From Nocardiopsis algeriensis (GTDB lineage Bacteria > Actinomycetota > Actinomycetes > Streptosporangiales > Streptosporangiaceae): a stretch of 64,000 bases of DNA. The stretch spans positions 350,546 to 414,545 of the forward strand of contig NZ_JACHJO010000005.1 of the NCBI RefSeq assembly GCF_014203695.1, given 5' to 3'. The notes under the pieces were generated by a model, which saw only the letters and a list, made by a program, of their open reading frames with translations, made no database searches and was not told where the DNA came from. Of the stretch, positions 9,794 to 21,618 are shown in pieces. The first letter of the stretch is position 1. Every line of letters begins with the position of its first letter. A program made the position numbers and the translations under genes.

Positions 9794-10579
9794 ATGGTTC
9801 TCAAGCGACTGCTCGCAGGTATCGGTTTCGGCGGCGCCTCGGTGGAAACCCACCTGGAGTCTCCGCTGACCCGGCCCGGCGGTACCGTGCGCGGCACCGT
9901 CCTGATCGAGGGCGGCGACGTCGAGCAGGAGATCGAGCAGCTCACCGTGGGCCTGCAGGCCCGGGTCGAGGTCGAGAGCGGCGACAACGAGTACAACAGG
10001 AACATGGAGTTCCACCGGGTGCGGCTGGGCGACCGAGCCCACCTGGCGCCGGGGCAGCGCTTCCAGGTGCCCTTCGAGATCCAGGTCCCGTGGGAGAGCC
10101 CCGTCACCTCCTACAAGGGCAGCCACCTGCACCGCATGAACGTGGGGGTCAACACCCAGCTGCACGTGGCCAGGGCGGTGGACCCGGGCGACCTGGACCC
10201 GGTGGCCATCGAGCCCCTGCCGGGCCAGGCGGCGTTCCTGGACGCGCTGGTGTCGCTGGGGTTCCGGTTCAAGCAGGCCGACCTGGAGCAGGGACGCATC
10301 CGCAACACGCGCCAGCGGCTGCCCTTCTACCAGGAGATCGAGTACTACGCCCCCAGCCACTACCGGGGCCTCAACGAGCTGGAACTGTCGTTCGTCACCG
10401 ACGAGCGGGGCATGGACGTCGTGCTGGAGCTCGACAAGAAGCCCGGCCTGCTCTTCTCCGAGGGCCGCGACACCTTCCACCGCTTCACCGTCGACCACCA
10501 CAGCGCCGCCTCCCGCGACTGGCGGGGCGAGCTGCACCACTGGATCGACTCCCTGGCGGGCCGCCGCGAGTTCTTCTGA
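9794..10579 (+). CDS. Spo0M-family sporulation-control protein
   Basis: A 261-residue arrestin-like protein related to Bacillus Spo0M. The opening MVLKRLLAGIGFGGASVETH and the following LTRPGGTVRGTVLIEGGDVE are family-typical; the two beta-sandwich halves run to about residue 230, with VPFEIQVPWESPVTSYKG in the middle. The ATG at 9794 follows GGAAGGAACGTCC. In Bacillus the family affects entry into sporulation and division; the role here is inferred only from the family. It converges with the peptide ABC operon, separated by a long palindrome. Confidence 0.9.
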   Translation: MVLKRLLAGIGFGGASVETHLESPLTRPGGTVRGTVLIEGGDVEQEIEQLTVGLQARVEVESGDNEYNRNMEFHRVRLGDRAHLAPGQRFQVPFEIQVPWESPVTSYKGSHLHRMNVGVNTQLHVARAVDPGDLDPVAIEPLPGQAAFLDALVSLGFRFKQADLEQGRIRNTRQRLPFYQEIEYYAPSHYRGLNELELSFVTDERGMDVVLELDKKPGLLFSEGRDTFHRFTVDHHSAASRDWRGELHHWIDSLAGRREFF

Positions 10580-10585
10580 CCGGAC

Positions 10586-10611
10586 GCGGCCGGGACCCGG
10601 GTCCCGGCCGC
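10586..10611. terminator. bidirectional palindromic terminator
   Basis: A perfect 26-base palindrome (13-base arms beginning GCGGCCGGGACCC) between the stops of two convergent genes, the Spo0M-like gene and the ABC ATPase gene. Confidence 0.75.
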
Positions 10612-10614
10612 GCC

Positions 10615-12408
10615 TCAGGCGCTCCCCGCCCGCATCCGCAGCCGCTCGGCCCGATGCTCCCGCGCCCGGTCCGGGTCGAGGACAGGGGCAGCCGCCAGCA
10701 ACTGACGCGTGTACTCACTCTGCGGATTCTCGTACACGCTGTCGCTGTCCCCCGACTCCACCACCTCACCCTTGCGCATCACCAACACCCGATCACTGAC
10801 CTGACGCACCACCGCCAGATCATGCGCCACAAAGATGTAGGTCAACCCGAAATCATCCTGCAACTCCGACAACAACCGCAGCACCTGATCCTGCGTCGAC
10901 ACATCCAACGCCGACACCGGCTCATCACAGATGATCAACTTCGGCTTCAAGATCAACGCCCGCGCGATCGCGATCCGCTGACGCTGACCCCCCGAGAACG
11001 CATGCGGAAACCGGTTGTAATGCCCCGGCTCCAACCCCACCCGCTCCAACAACTCCTGCACCCGCACACGAATCTTCCGGGTGTCCCTCTCCCCCTGCAC
11101 CCGCAACGCCGTACCGATCGCATCACCCACCGTCAACCGCGGATTCAACGACGAATACGGACTCTGGAACACCATCTGCACATCCCGCCGCAGCGGACGC
11201 AGCTCCCGCTCCTTCATGTGCGTGATATCGCGCCCATCGAACACCACCCGGCCCCGGGTCGGCTCCAACAGACGCATCACCGTCCGCGACAACGTACTCT
11301 TGCCCGACCCCGACTCACCCACCACACCCAGCGTCTCACCGCGGTACAGGTCGAAGGACACCCCCTTGACCGCCCAGAAATCCGTCGACCGACCCCACGC
11401 ACCACCACGCACCTTGAACCGCTGCGCCACATCCCGCACACTCAACAGCGGCTCACTCTGCCCCTCACCCCGAGAGCCCACCGCAGAAGCCGCGACGTCG
11501 GAAGCCCGGCCCTCGGTTCCGGAACCCGTACTCCCGGCCTTGGCCGCCCGGTCGGCGCGGTCCTGGGCGCGGCGCTGGGCGCGCGAGACCTCCACCCGCG
11601 GCACCGCGGCCAGCAGCGCCTGGGTGTAGGGGTGCTCGGGCGCGGACAGCACGGTGCGCACGTCACCGCGCTCGACGGCCTCGCCGTGGCGCATGACCAC
11701 GACCTCGTCCACCGACCCGGCCACCACCGCCAGGTCGTGGGAGACCAGGATCAGGGCCATACCCAGATCCCGGCGCAGCTCGTCCAGCAGGTCCAGCACC
11801 TGGGCCTGCACGGTGACGTCCAGCGCGGTGGTGGGCTCATCGGCCAGCAGCACCTTCGGGCCGCACATCAGCCCCATCGCAATGACCACACGCTGGCGCA
11901 TGCCACCGGAGAACTCGTGCGGATAGGAGTTGACCCGCTTCTCCGGTTGGGGGATGCCCACCCGGTCCAGGGCGCCGACCGCCCGTCGGCGGGCCTCGGA
12001 CCGCGAGGTCCCGGGCCTGTGCACGCGCAGGGCCTCGACGAGCTGGTTGCCGATGGTGTACTGAGGGTGCAGCGACTGCATGGGGTCCTGGAACACCATG
12101 GCGATGTCGTTGCCGCGCATGCGCCGCAGCTCCTTGCCGGAGGCATGCCTGATGTCGGTCCCGGCGACCTCTACCAGTCCGGTGATTCTCGCCCGGCTGC
12201 CCCGGTGCAGGCCCATCAGCGCCAGCGAGGTCACGCTCTTGCCCGACCCCGACTCGCCGACGATGCCCAGGGCACCGCCGGCGGGCACCTCGAAGGACAG
12301 CCCCTTCACCGCCTGGACGTCCCCGTCCGCGGTCGGGAAGGTCACCCGCAGGTCGTTCACCCGGACGACGGGCTCGGAGGACGCGGTCGCACCCAAGAAA
12401 CGCCTCAA
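10615..12408 (-). CDS. dipeptide/oligopeptide ABC importer, fused double ATP-binding protein (DppD-DppF type)
   Basis: A 597-residue single chain carrying two ATPase domains that normally are separate DppD and DppF subunits. Domain 1 has Walker A IVGESGSGKSVTSLAL, signature FSGGMRQRVVIAMGL and Walker B LLADEPTTALDV; domain 2 has VVGESGSGKSTLSRTV, FSGGQRQRIAIARAL and IICDEPVSALDV. The C-terminal tail (EYTRQLLAAAPVLDPDRARE) is the oligopeptide-transporter type. The linker of about 60 residues is Ser/Gly/Ala-rich. The start is uncertain: TTG at 12408 is chosen because upstream codons overlap the permease and look unlike this family. It is the last gene of the interrupted ABC operon. Confidence 0.9.
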   Translation of the reverse strand: MRRFLGATASSEPVVRVNDLRVTFPTADGDVQAVKGLSFEVPAGGALGIVGESGSGKSVTSLALMGLHRGSRARITGLVEVAGTDIRHASGKELRRMRGNDIAMVFQDPMQSLHPQYTIGNQLVEALRVHRPGTSRSEARRRAVGALDRVGIPQPEKRVNSYPHEFSGGMRQRVVIAMGLMCGPKVLLADEPTTALDVTVQAQVLDLLDELRRDLGMALILVSHDLAVVAGSVDEVVVMRHGEAVERGDVRTVLSAPEHPYTQALLAAVPRVEVSRAQRRAQDRADRAAKAGSTGSGTEGRASDVAASAVGSRGEGQSEPLLSVRDVAQRFKVRGGAWGRSTDFWAVKGVSFDLYRGETLGVVGESGSGKSTLSRTVMRLLEPTRGRVVFDGRDITHMKERELRPLRRDVQMVFQSPYSSLNPRLTVGDAIGTALRVQGERDTRKIRVRVQELLERVGLEPGHYNRFPHAFSGGQRQRIAIARALILKPKLIICDEPVSALDVSTQDQVLRLLSELQDDFGLTYIFVAHDLAVVRQVSDRVLVMRKGEVVESGDSDSVYENPQSEYTRQLLAAAPVLDPDRAREHRAERLRMRAGSA

Positions 12409-12442
12409 CTCTCTGTGTCGAAGGGCCGCGAGACCGAAGAGG

Positions 12443-13453
<1,011 letters not shown>

Positions 13454-13543
13454 GCGACGCGCTCCCCGTTCTCGCACGCACGGGCTGTGCGGCGTCCGAG
13501 CCCACAAGGTAACGCAGAGTGAAATCGATATCACGCCTGAGGC

Positions 13544-13589
13544 AGGTGTGTTCGGCGGGCGCCCCTCAGGGCGCCCGCCGAACACACCT
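13544..13589 (-). terminator. strong hairpin between the B12-domain gene and the permease gene
   Basis: A perfect 21-bp stem (left arm starts AGGTGTGTTCGGCGGGCGCCC, shown only to its key part) with a CTCA loop. It abuts the stop codon of the B12-domain gene, so the five-gene minus-strand array is likely two transcripts or is attenuated here. Confidence 0.75.
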
Positions 13590-14638
13590 CAGGCCTGGAG
13601 CGCGTCCCGGCCGACCGCGAGCGTCGACAGGGCGTCGGGGTGTTCGCCCAGTTCCTCTTCCAGGACGTCCAGCACCCTCAGCACGCCGTCGGCGGTCTCG
13701 TCCCGCGCGCGCAGCGCCTCCCGCGTACGGGCGAGATAGCGGCCGAAGACCTGGCGGTCCCCGACGTAGAGGGCCGCCAGGAGGAAGTCGACGGTGTTGC
13801 CCAGGTACTCCACCGCGTGGTCCAGTTCCGCGTCCTGGAGGTCCGGGCTTCCGGGCGAGCCCTGGCCCCAGGCGCGCTCCAGCGCGGTGTGCACCAGGCC
13901 CTCCCTCTGCTGCAGCACCTCGGCGTAGGCGGTGCTGGCCGGCAGCGCCTCCTCCTCGCGGCCGATGACGTAGGGAGGCCCCGCGTCGAGCAGGTCGGCG
14001 GCCTGGAGCGCGTCGGGGGCCCACAGGTCGGCGCCCAGCCTCCGGGCCAGGAAGTCGTCGGGGCCGAACCCGGCGCCCCCGGCGATCACCGGGACCTGGA
14101 TCCGGTGGGCCGCCCCGATCATCGCGTGGGCGGCGACCAGGCGCGCGGACATGGAGCAGCTGAGGGCCAGGATGTCGGGGCCGGTCTCCTGCAGGTGCAG
14201 TGCCAGGCTCCCGACGGGAACACTGACGCCGAGGAAGGCCACCCGCCATCCGCGCAGGCTCAGCACACCGCTCAGGACCCGGGCCGAGAGGCTGCGCCAG
14301 TCGCCGTCGGTGCAGGCGACCGTCACCTTGCCCCGCTCGGCCGGACTCGGGCCGTGGGCCGCCACGTGCTCCACGACCGCGCCGACGGCGCGCTCACCGA
14401 TGTAGGCCGCCGCGTGCTCGTGCGAGACCGTCCACTCGCCGCTCCGGCGCAGGACGTCGGCCCGCTCCTGGACGGGGGCCACCACCTCCATGAGGAGGCT
14501 CTCGGGGAACGCTCCTGCGATCAGCGCGTCCCGCACCGTGCCCAGGGCGGCCTCCTCGTCGAGTCGGGCCACCTGTGCGAAGAACTCCTCGGCCACGCGT
14601 GCGAACGCCCCGGGCCGGATCGGGGAGGGAACGGTCAC
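13589..14638 (-). CDS. cobalamin-binding-domain protein with altered B12 ligand motif
   Basis: A 349-residue protein with the CarH-like pair of a helical domain (about 10-95) and a Rossmann B12 domain (about 104-220). The helical domain keeps an E-H pair (SHEH, residues 72-75). In the Rossmann part the expected D-x-H-x-x-G motif reads D113-W-R115-S-L-S118, so the lower-ligand His and the Gly are both replaced. The C-terminal 130 residues are helical with no name. There is no MerR DNA-binding domain. The start codon overlaps the phosphatase stop by four bases, so the two proteins probably work together, perhaps as sensor and phosphatase. Whether it still binds B12 is unclear. Confidence 0.75.
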   Translation of the reverse strand: MTVPSPIRPGAFARVAEEFFAQVARLDEEAALGTVRDALIAGAFPESLLMEVVAPVQERADVLRRSGEWTVSHEHAAAYIGERAVGAVVEHVAAHGPSPAERGKVTVACTDGDWRSLSARVLSGVLSLRGWRVAFLGVSVPVGSLALHLQETGPDILALSCSMSARLVAAHAMIGAAHRIQVPVIAGGAGFGPDDFLARRLGADLWAPDALQAADLLDAGPPYVIGREEEALPASTAYAEVLQQREGLVHTALERAWGQGSPGSPDLQDAELDHAVEYLGNTVDFLLAALYVGDRQVFGRYLARTREALRARDETADGVLRVLDVLEEELGEHPDALSTLAVGRDALQA

Positions 14639-16047
14639 CCGAGCATGCCCTGGGCAGAGGGGGCCTGCACGGCCAGGACGGTGATGTCGTCGTGCTCACC
14701 GCCGCCGAGCCAGTCGCCGACGTACTGGGCGATGCGGCCGGCGACCGCCGGGGCCGGCAGTCCCGCGCAGCCCTCCAGCAGTCGGCGCAGGCGCTCCTCG
14801 CCGAGCATCTCACCGCTCCGCAGCGGGTTGCGGGCCTCGGTGACGCCGTCGCTGAAGACCACCATCGTCTCACCGGGGGCCAGGATCGTCTCGGCGCTGT
14901 GGAAGACCGCTTCCTCGATCGCGCCGACGAACATTCCGCCCACCAGGCCGGACATCTCCTCGACCTTGCCGCCGGAGCGCACCAGCAGCGGCGCGGGGTG
15001 GCCGCCGCCGGCAGCCAGGATGCGCAGTCCGCCGTCGGGCAGGGGCGTGGCCGTGCCCAGCACCACGGTGCTGAACTTCTCTGGGTCGGTGCGGGTCAAC
15101 AGGATGTTGAGGTGCTCCAGCAGGGACACGGGGTCGCGCTCGACCAGCCGCAGCGCCTGCAGGGACTGGCGGATCATCCCGCTCAGCAGGGCGGCGTCAT
15201 TGCCCTTGCCGCACACGTCGCCGAAGGAGAAGTCGAACCCCTCTCCTCCCGCCTCGGCCTCACGGACCTCGTAGAAGTCGCCTCCGATGCGCTCGGCCGC
15301 GATGGCCGAGCGGAACGAGGCGCCCAGCAGCGCGTGCTCGATCTCCGGCAGCGGCTCCGGCTGCAGGGCGGTCTTGAGCGTGGAGGCGGTGTCGGCCTGG
15401 TACTGGTAGAGCTGGGCGGAACCCAGCGCCCCGCCGACCTGTTCGGCGTACTCGGTGAGCAGGTCGGTGTCGGACTCCTCGAAGTATCCGTCGTGGCGGT
15501 AGACCAGGAGCGCCCCGGCGGCTCCGGTCAGCCCCGGCACGGGCACGGCCCGTACCGATCCGACCGGTCCCTCGCGACGCGCCAGGGTGCGCACCAGACC
15601 CTCGACGGGGTCCCCGGGCGCCGGTTCGGCGATGGCACTGCCCACGTCCAGGATCTCGGTCAGCCAGACGGCCTTGGCCGCCGTGCGCTGGGACCAGCGT
15701 CCCCGGGAGATCTCGGGCTTACCCGTTCCGTCGGCGACGGCGGCGGTCCACTTGGGCCTGCCGGAGGGGTCGGAGGTGAACAGTATGCACAGGTCGGCAA
15801 CCTCGCCGAGGGGAAGCCGAACCGCCTGCTCGATGAGGCGCTCGGGGTGGAGCAGGCTGCTGAGCCCCCGCCCGGCCTCGCGCAGCAGCGCGGTCCACTC
15901 CTCGTGGGAGTGCGGAGCAGAGCTGTGCGCTCCGGCGACCTCCCCGCCATGGTGCGGGTCGTCCGGCCCGTTCGCCTGCTGACCGGGCGGCACCTTCCAT
16001 CCATGGGCGTCTCTTGACATGACGTCGTCGGCACCGGAAGCGGACAA
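14635..16047 (-). CDS. SpoIIE/PP2C-type Ser/Thr phosphatase with GAF-like sensor
   Basis: A 470-residue protein: an N-terminal His/Pro-rich tail, a GAF-like sensor (about 60-215, ending in LLTEYAEQVGGALGSAQLYQ) and a SpoIIE phosphatase domain (about 240-465). The metal-binding Asp motifs are intact: AAERIGGDFYEV, FSFGDVCGKGNDAALLSGM, MVVFSDGVTEARN and GEHDDITVLAVQ. Such proteins dephosphorylate anti-sigma-factor antagonists in actinomycetes. The likely start is TTG at 16047 behind GGAGGGAAGC; an ATG at 16020 has no ribosome site. It is coupled to the B12-domain gene and sits between two halves of a peptide ABC operon. No anti-sigma partner is adjacent. Confidence 0.88.
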   Translation of the reverse strand: MSASGADDVMSRDAHGWKVPPGQQANGPDDPHHGGEVAGAHSSAPHSHEEWTALLREAGRGLSSLLHPERLIEQAVRLPLGEVADLCILFTSDPSGRPKWTAAVADGTGKPEISRGRWSQRTAAKAVWLTEILDVGSAIAEPAPGDPVEGLVRTLARREGPVGSVRAVPVPGLTGAAGALLVYRHDGYFEESDTDLLTEYAEQVGGALGSAQLYQYQADTASTLKTALQPEPLPEIEHALLGASFRSAIAAERIGGDFYEVREAEAGGEGFDFSFGDVCGKGNDAALLSGMIRQSLQALRLVERDPVSLLEHLNILLTRTDPEKFSTVVLGTATPLPDGGLRILAAGGGHPAPLLVRSGGKVEEMSGLVGGMFVGAIEEAVFHSAETILAPGETMVVFSDGVTEARNPLRSGEMLGEERLRRLLEGCAGLPAPAVAGRIAQYVGDWLGGGEHDDITVLAVQAPSAQGMLG

Positions 16048-16252
16048 GCTTCCCTCCCCCGCTCAAGTTCTCTCCTCGGCGGGAGACCCGCCCGCGGGCC
16101 ACACGGCCGCGTTCGAACGAGCATACCCACAATTGGCGACCGGAGAACCACGCAGGACGAACCCCACAAAGCCGAGAACGGACCGGTGAACGGCCGGAAA
16201 TCGGCGGAAACGGGCGGGCCACCTGGCGGTTTTCCCACCCACCCCCGGGGAC

Positions 16253-18049
16253 TCACTCCCGTGTGGTACCCAACGCCATGTAATCGTACATGGAGTACCC
16301 CGGGTGGTAGTAGACGTTGGTCAGGTTCGGCGGCCGGTACAGCACGGTCCGCTCGAACACGATCGGCAGGATCGCGGCCTGCTCCATCGCCCTGCGGTCG
16401 ATCTGCGCGTAGACCTCGGCCCGTTCGTCGGGGTCGTCGAGGGTGACGACCTCGTCGAACCAGCCGTTGACCTGGTCGTCGTCGAGCTCGGAGACGTTGG
16501 TGTTGCCGGCGTCGCGGATGGCGTCGCCGTCGAGGATCTCGCGCATGAAGCCGTAGCCGCTGGCCCAGTCGGGGGCCCATCCGTAGACGGTCAGCCCGAG
16601 ATCGTTGCTGTGGACGAAGTCCGGGGAGCCGGCCTGCGTGTTGGTGTAGCTGTCGGACGGGTACTGCTTGATGTCCGCCTGGATGCCCACCCTGTTCAGG
16701 GCCTGCTGGAGCGCCTCGGCGGTGCTCACCTCCGAGGGCCTGTCGGCGCGCACCCCGATGCTGGTGGAGAATCCGTCGGGCCGACCGCACTCCTCCAGCT
16801 GCGCACGTGCCTCGTCCAGGTCGCCCTTGCCCTCGGGCGAGGGGTAGAGGTCCTGGTCCGGGTCGGCCCCGGGCAGGGACGAGGGCAGGATCTGGGTGGC
16901 GACGTCGCCGCCGGCGTCGCCGCCCCAGGCGCGGTGCAGGGCGTCCTTGTCGGCCGCGTACATGACCGCACGGCGGCAGGCCAGGTCGTCCAGCGGCTCG
17001 ACGACGGTGTTGATGTTGACATAGCGCAGGGTGTTGCCCTGCGGGTTGTCGACGTTGACCCGCCGGTCGTCGTCGGTGACGAGGGAACCGCGCATCGCGG
17101 GACCCACCCCGGTTCCGGCGAGGTCGACGTCGAGCTCGCCGTTGACCAGGCGCTGGTCGATCTCGTTCTGGTCCACCCCCATCTGCACCTCGATCCGGTC
17201 GGGCAGGGCATCTCGGGTGGGGTCGCTCTCGGGGTCCCACTGGTCGTTGCGGACCAGGTCGAGCGAGACCCCCGGACGGTAGTCGCCGTCGAACTTGTAG
17301 GGGCCCGACGAGACGACGCGGGTTTGGTACTGCTCGCCGCGGTCGGCGTCGGGCGGGACCGGTGCGGTCTGCGGCTGGACGAGCAGGTAGGGGAACTCGG
17401 CGAAGCTCTGCCGGAGGCGGAACACGAGGGTGTGGTCGTCGGGGATCTCGATGCCGCCCAGGCCCTCCAGCGGGTCCTCGCTGTCGCCGTAGGGGCCCTC
17501 GTAGTCCTCGCTGTCGGCCAGGAACTGCTGGAAGTACTTGGGGCCGTTGGGCAGCGCCTGTTCCCCGAAGTTGCTGCGCGCGATGGCATAGGCGATGTCG
17601 CGCGCGGTGATCTCGGAGCCGTCCTCGTACCTGAGCCCCTCCTTGATCCGCACGGTCCACTCGGTGGAGTCCTCGTTGGCCTCGGGCATCCCGGCGGCCA
17701 GGTCGGGCTGGAGCTCGGTGGCCTCCTCCCCTGGCGCGCCGGTGTAGGTGAGCAGGGTCCGGGCGTAGTAGCGGGAGAAGTTCCAGCTGAACGCGTAGTA
17801 GGTGTTGCCGGGATCGGGGGAGTCGAAGTCCGAGGAGATGGCGTAGCGCAGAGTCCCGCCCCTCCGGTCGGAGGGGTTGACGACCTCGGTCTCCCCCTGG
17901 TTGAACTCGGCGCCGGAGGCGTCGCCCCCTCCCCCGCCGCCGTCTGCGCATCCGGCCAGCAGCAGGGCCAGGACCGCCCCTGCCGCCGCGGGGGCCACTG
18001 CGCGGTTCCTCGTCCTCCTGGACGGGGGTGTGCGGTGGTGGCTGCTCAC
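16253..18049 (-). CDS. peptide ABC transporter substrate-binding lipoprotein (SBP family 5)
   Basis: A 598-residue extracytoplasmic binding protein. The signal peptide ends in LALLLAGCADGGGGGG, a lipobox with Cys followed by a Gly linker. The mature part has the family-5 signatures GGTLRYAISSDFDSPDP, LRYEDGSEITARDIAYAIAR and SGPYKFDGDYRPGVSLDLVR, and ends with a typical aromatic segment (YYHPGYSMYDYMALG). The GTG at 18049 is chosen because AGGAGG lies just upstream; ATG at 18070 is the alternative. It follows the DppC-type permease by 50 bases, forming the first half of the importer operon. Confidence 0.92.
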   Translation of the reverse strand: MSSHHRTPPSRRTRNRAVAPAAAGAVLALLLAGCADGGGGGGDASGAEFNQGETEVVNPSDRRGGTLRYAISSDFDSPDPGNTYYAFSWNFSRYYARTLLTYTGAPGEEATELQPDLAAGMPEANEDSTEWTVRIKEGLRYEDGSEITARDIAYAIARSNFGEQALPNGPKYFQQFLADSEDYEGPYGDSEDPLEGLGGIEIPDDHTLVFRLRQSFAEFPYLLVQPQTAPVPPDADRGEQYQTRVVSSGPYKFDGDYRPGVSLDLVRNDQWDPESDPTRDALPDRIEVQMGVDQNEIDQRLVNGELDVDLAGTGVGPAMRGSLVTDDDRRVNVDNPQGNTLRYVNINTVVEPLDDLACRRAVMYAADKDALHRAWGGDAGGDVATQILPSSLPGADPDQDLYPSPEGKGDLDEARAQLEECGRPDGFSTSIGVRADRPSEVSTAEALQQALNRVGIQADIKQYPSDSYTNTQAGSPDFVHSNDLGLTVYGWAPDWASGYGFMREILDGDAIRDAGNTNVSELDDDQVNGWFDEVVTLDDPDERAEVYAQIDRRAMEQAAILPIVFERTVLYRPPNLTNVYYHPGYSMYDYMALGTTRE

Positions 18050-18099
18050 CTTGCCTCCTGGTCGTCTCATGGGCTCGTCGGGACACGGGGCGGGGCCCG

Positions 18100-19131
18100 T
18101 CAGTCGGAGGAGCGGGGGTCGAAGGCGTCGCGCAGTCCGTCGCCGAAGAGGTTGAAGGCCAGGACGGTGACGAAGACCGCCAGGCCGGGGACGATCACGA
18201 AGTGGGGGGCGATGGTGTAGAAGCGCAGGGCGTTCTCGAGCATGCCGCCCCATGTGGGGGTGGGCGGGTTGATGCCCACGCCCAGGAAGCTCAGGGCCGC
18301 CTCGAAGAGGATGTTGGTGGGGATGAGCAGTGTGGAGTAGACCAGGATCGGGGTGACGAGGTTGGGCAGGATCTCCCGGAAGACGATGTGGGCGCTGCCG
18401 GCGCCCAGGCTGCGGGCCGCCTCGACGAACTCCCGCTCCTTGAGGGTCAGGGTCTGGCCCCGCACGATGCGCCCGATGTAGGGCCAGTTGAAGAACCCGA
18501 TGATGAAGACCAGGACACCGATGCGCAGCCCGTTGCCGGTCAGTCCGAAGGCGCCGTCGGGGATGACCCCGACCAGGGCGATGGCGAACAGCAGCAGCGG
18601 GAAGGCCAGGAAGATGTCCATGGCCCGGCTGATAACGGTGTCGACCCAGCCCCCGAAGTAGCCGGCGGTCATGCCCAGGACCGTGCCGATGGCGACGCAC
18701 ACCACGGTGGCGACGGTGGCGACCAGGAGCGAGGTGCGGGCGCCGTGGACGACGCGGCTGAACAGGTCGCGCCCGTTGACGGGTTCGACGCCCAGCGGGT
18801 GCTGTGCGCCGATGCCGCCCCAGGGGTCTAGGTCCACCCCGGGGCCGGGGTTGTCGGGATCGCGCAGGACCCCGCCGGTGAGCGGGTCGATCAGGTGCTG
18901 GTTGAACTGGGTGGGCGGATGGCCGAACCAGGCGGTGAGCAGCGGGGCGAGGAGGGCGGCCAGGACGAGCAGGACGACGACGATCCCGCCGGCCATGCCG
19001 ACCTTGTCCCTGCGGAAGCGCTGCCAGGCGATCTGGCGCAGCGACCGGTTCTCGGCGCCGCGCGCCCCGGCCGCCACCGCCTCGGGGTCCGCGTACTGGG
19101 AGGACTCCGGCGCGTCCATGGGAGTGGTCAC
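18100..19131 (-). CDS. peptide ABC transporter permease, DppC type
   Basis: A 343-residue permease. The N-terminal cytosolic part SLRQIAWQRFRRDKVGMAGG leads into the first membrane helix (IVVVLLVLAALLAPLLTAW). An extracytoplasmic loop includes HPLGVEPVNGRDLFSRVVHG, a DppC hallmark, and the coupling loop is EREFVEAARSLGAGSAHIVF. GTG at 19131 follows GGGGGG closely. This gene appears first in the operon, an unusual order, since the binding protein or permease B normally comes first. Confidence 0.9.
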   Translation of the reverse strand: MTTPMDAPESSQYADPEAVAAGARGAENRSLRQIAWQRFRRDKVGMAGGIVVVLLVLAALLAPLLTAWFGHPPTQFNQHLIDPLTGGVLRDPDNPGPGVDLDPWGGIGAQHPLGVEPVNGRDLFSRVVHGARTSLLVATVATVVCVAIGTVLGMTAGYFGGWVDTVISRAMDIFLAFPLLLFAIALVGVIPDGAFGLTGNGLRIGVLVFIIGFFNWPYIGRIVRGQTLTLKEREFVEAARSLGAGSAHIVFREILPNLVTPILVYSTLLIPTNILFEAALSFLGVGINPPTPTWGGMLENALRFYTIAPHFVIVPGLAVFVTVLAFNLFGDGLRDAFDPRSSD

Positions 19132-19247
19132 GCACCCCCCAATCACCCTGCGCATCAGTTCGGATACGTAGAGCTTGCACCAGGGGGGCGGGTGTTGCCA
19201 GCATCCGCGCCCCGGCCGGGCGCGTCGCCGGCGGCGGGCCCCGGGAC

Positions 19248-19651
19248 TCAGCCCTCCGCGACGACGGCGACCGCCTCCACCTCCACGAGCTGGTGGTCGT
19301 AGCCGAGCACGGACACACCGAGCAGGGTGCTGGGGGCGTCGTGGTCCCCCATGTGCTCGCGCACCACGTCCCAGACGGCCACGAGGTCCTCCTGCCGGGA
19401 GGAGGCCACGTACACCGTGGTCTTCACGACGTCGGACAGCTCGGCCCCGGCGTCCCGCAGGGCGGTGCGCAGGTTGCGCATCACCTGGTGGGCCTGGCCC
19501 GCGTGGTCGCCGACCGCGACGGTGGCACCGCTCTCGTCGAGCGGGCAGGCCCCCGCCGTCCACACGACCCGGGCCGGGTTCGGGACGGAGGCGGCGTAGG
19601 CGTATTCCACGTGCTCGGCCAGGGTCCGGCTGCGTACCAACCTCACCGTGT

Positions 19652-19655
<4 letters not shown>
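19248..19655 (-). CDS. Rid-family (RidA-like) protein
   Basis: A 135-residue YjgF/RidA-fold protein. Typical features are VVWTAGACPLDESGATVAVG, QAHQVMRNLRTALRDAGAEL and VVKTTVYVAS. RidA members hydrolyse reactive enamine/imine intermediates; the usual C-terminal Arg that binds the substrate (R105 in E. coli RidA) is not evident in the LLGVSVLGYDHQLVEVEAV segment, so this is probably a different Rid subgroup with unknown substrate. Its ATG overlaps the ABC-F stop codon by four bases, so it is translated as part of that operon and shares its leader control. Confidence 0.85.
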
Positions 19656-21319
<1,664 letters not shown>

Positions 21320-21532
21320 GGTGGGACCGCCCTTCGTGGAAGGGGTGGGTCCCGACGTGCGCGGCCGTCCGCGCGAAGGGTTCCGCAGGCGGGCCGGACG
21401 GCGACATCGAGACCGCACCGCGGAGAGAAGCACTCGCGTGCACCGGACGGGCCCGGCTCCAGCCCCGTGGGCGAGCCTCCGCGTCCGGTGGTTCCGGTCT
21501 CGATGTCAGATGCGCATTGCCCCGCCAGGGTA
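21320..21532 (-). promoter_or_regulatory. ABC-F leader with three-codon uORF and long-range inverted repeat
   Basis: Upstream of the ABC-F gene the minus strand has a -10-like TACCCT at 21532-21527, then a minimal uORF ATG CGC ATC TGA (Met-Arg-Ile-stop) at 21517-21506. The stop codon overlaps one arm of a perfect 13-bp inverted repeat (arms 21495-21507 and 21403-21415, GACATCGAGACCG and its complement). A second 9-bp pair (21441-21449 with 21482-21490, CACCGGACG) nests inside. This is the layout of ribosome-controlled attenuators before antibiotic-resistance ABC-F genes. The mechanism is inferred; the sequence elements are seen. Confidence 0.6.
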
Positions 21533-21572
21533 GGCACGGGGGCAACCGTCGCGCAAGCGCTTTTCCCGCGCG

Positions 21573-21614
21573 CCGGTCGGCGGGCCGTCCGGGTCCGGAC
21601 GGCCCGCCGACCGG
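21573..21614 (-). terminator. strong hairpin terminator after pgi
   Basis: Two 20-base arms (CCGGTCGGCGGGCCGTCCGG and its complement) with a two-base centre, just past the pgi stop codon. Confidence 0.75.
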
Positions 21615-21618
21615 TCCG

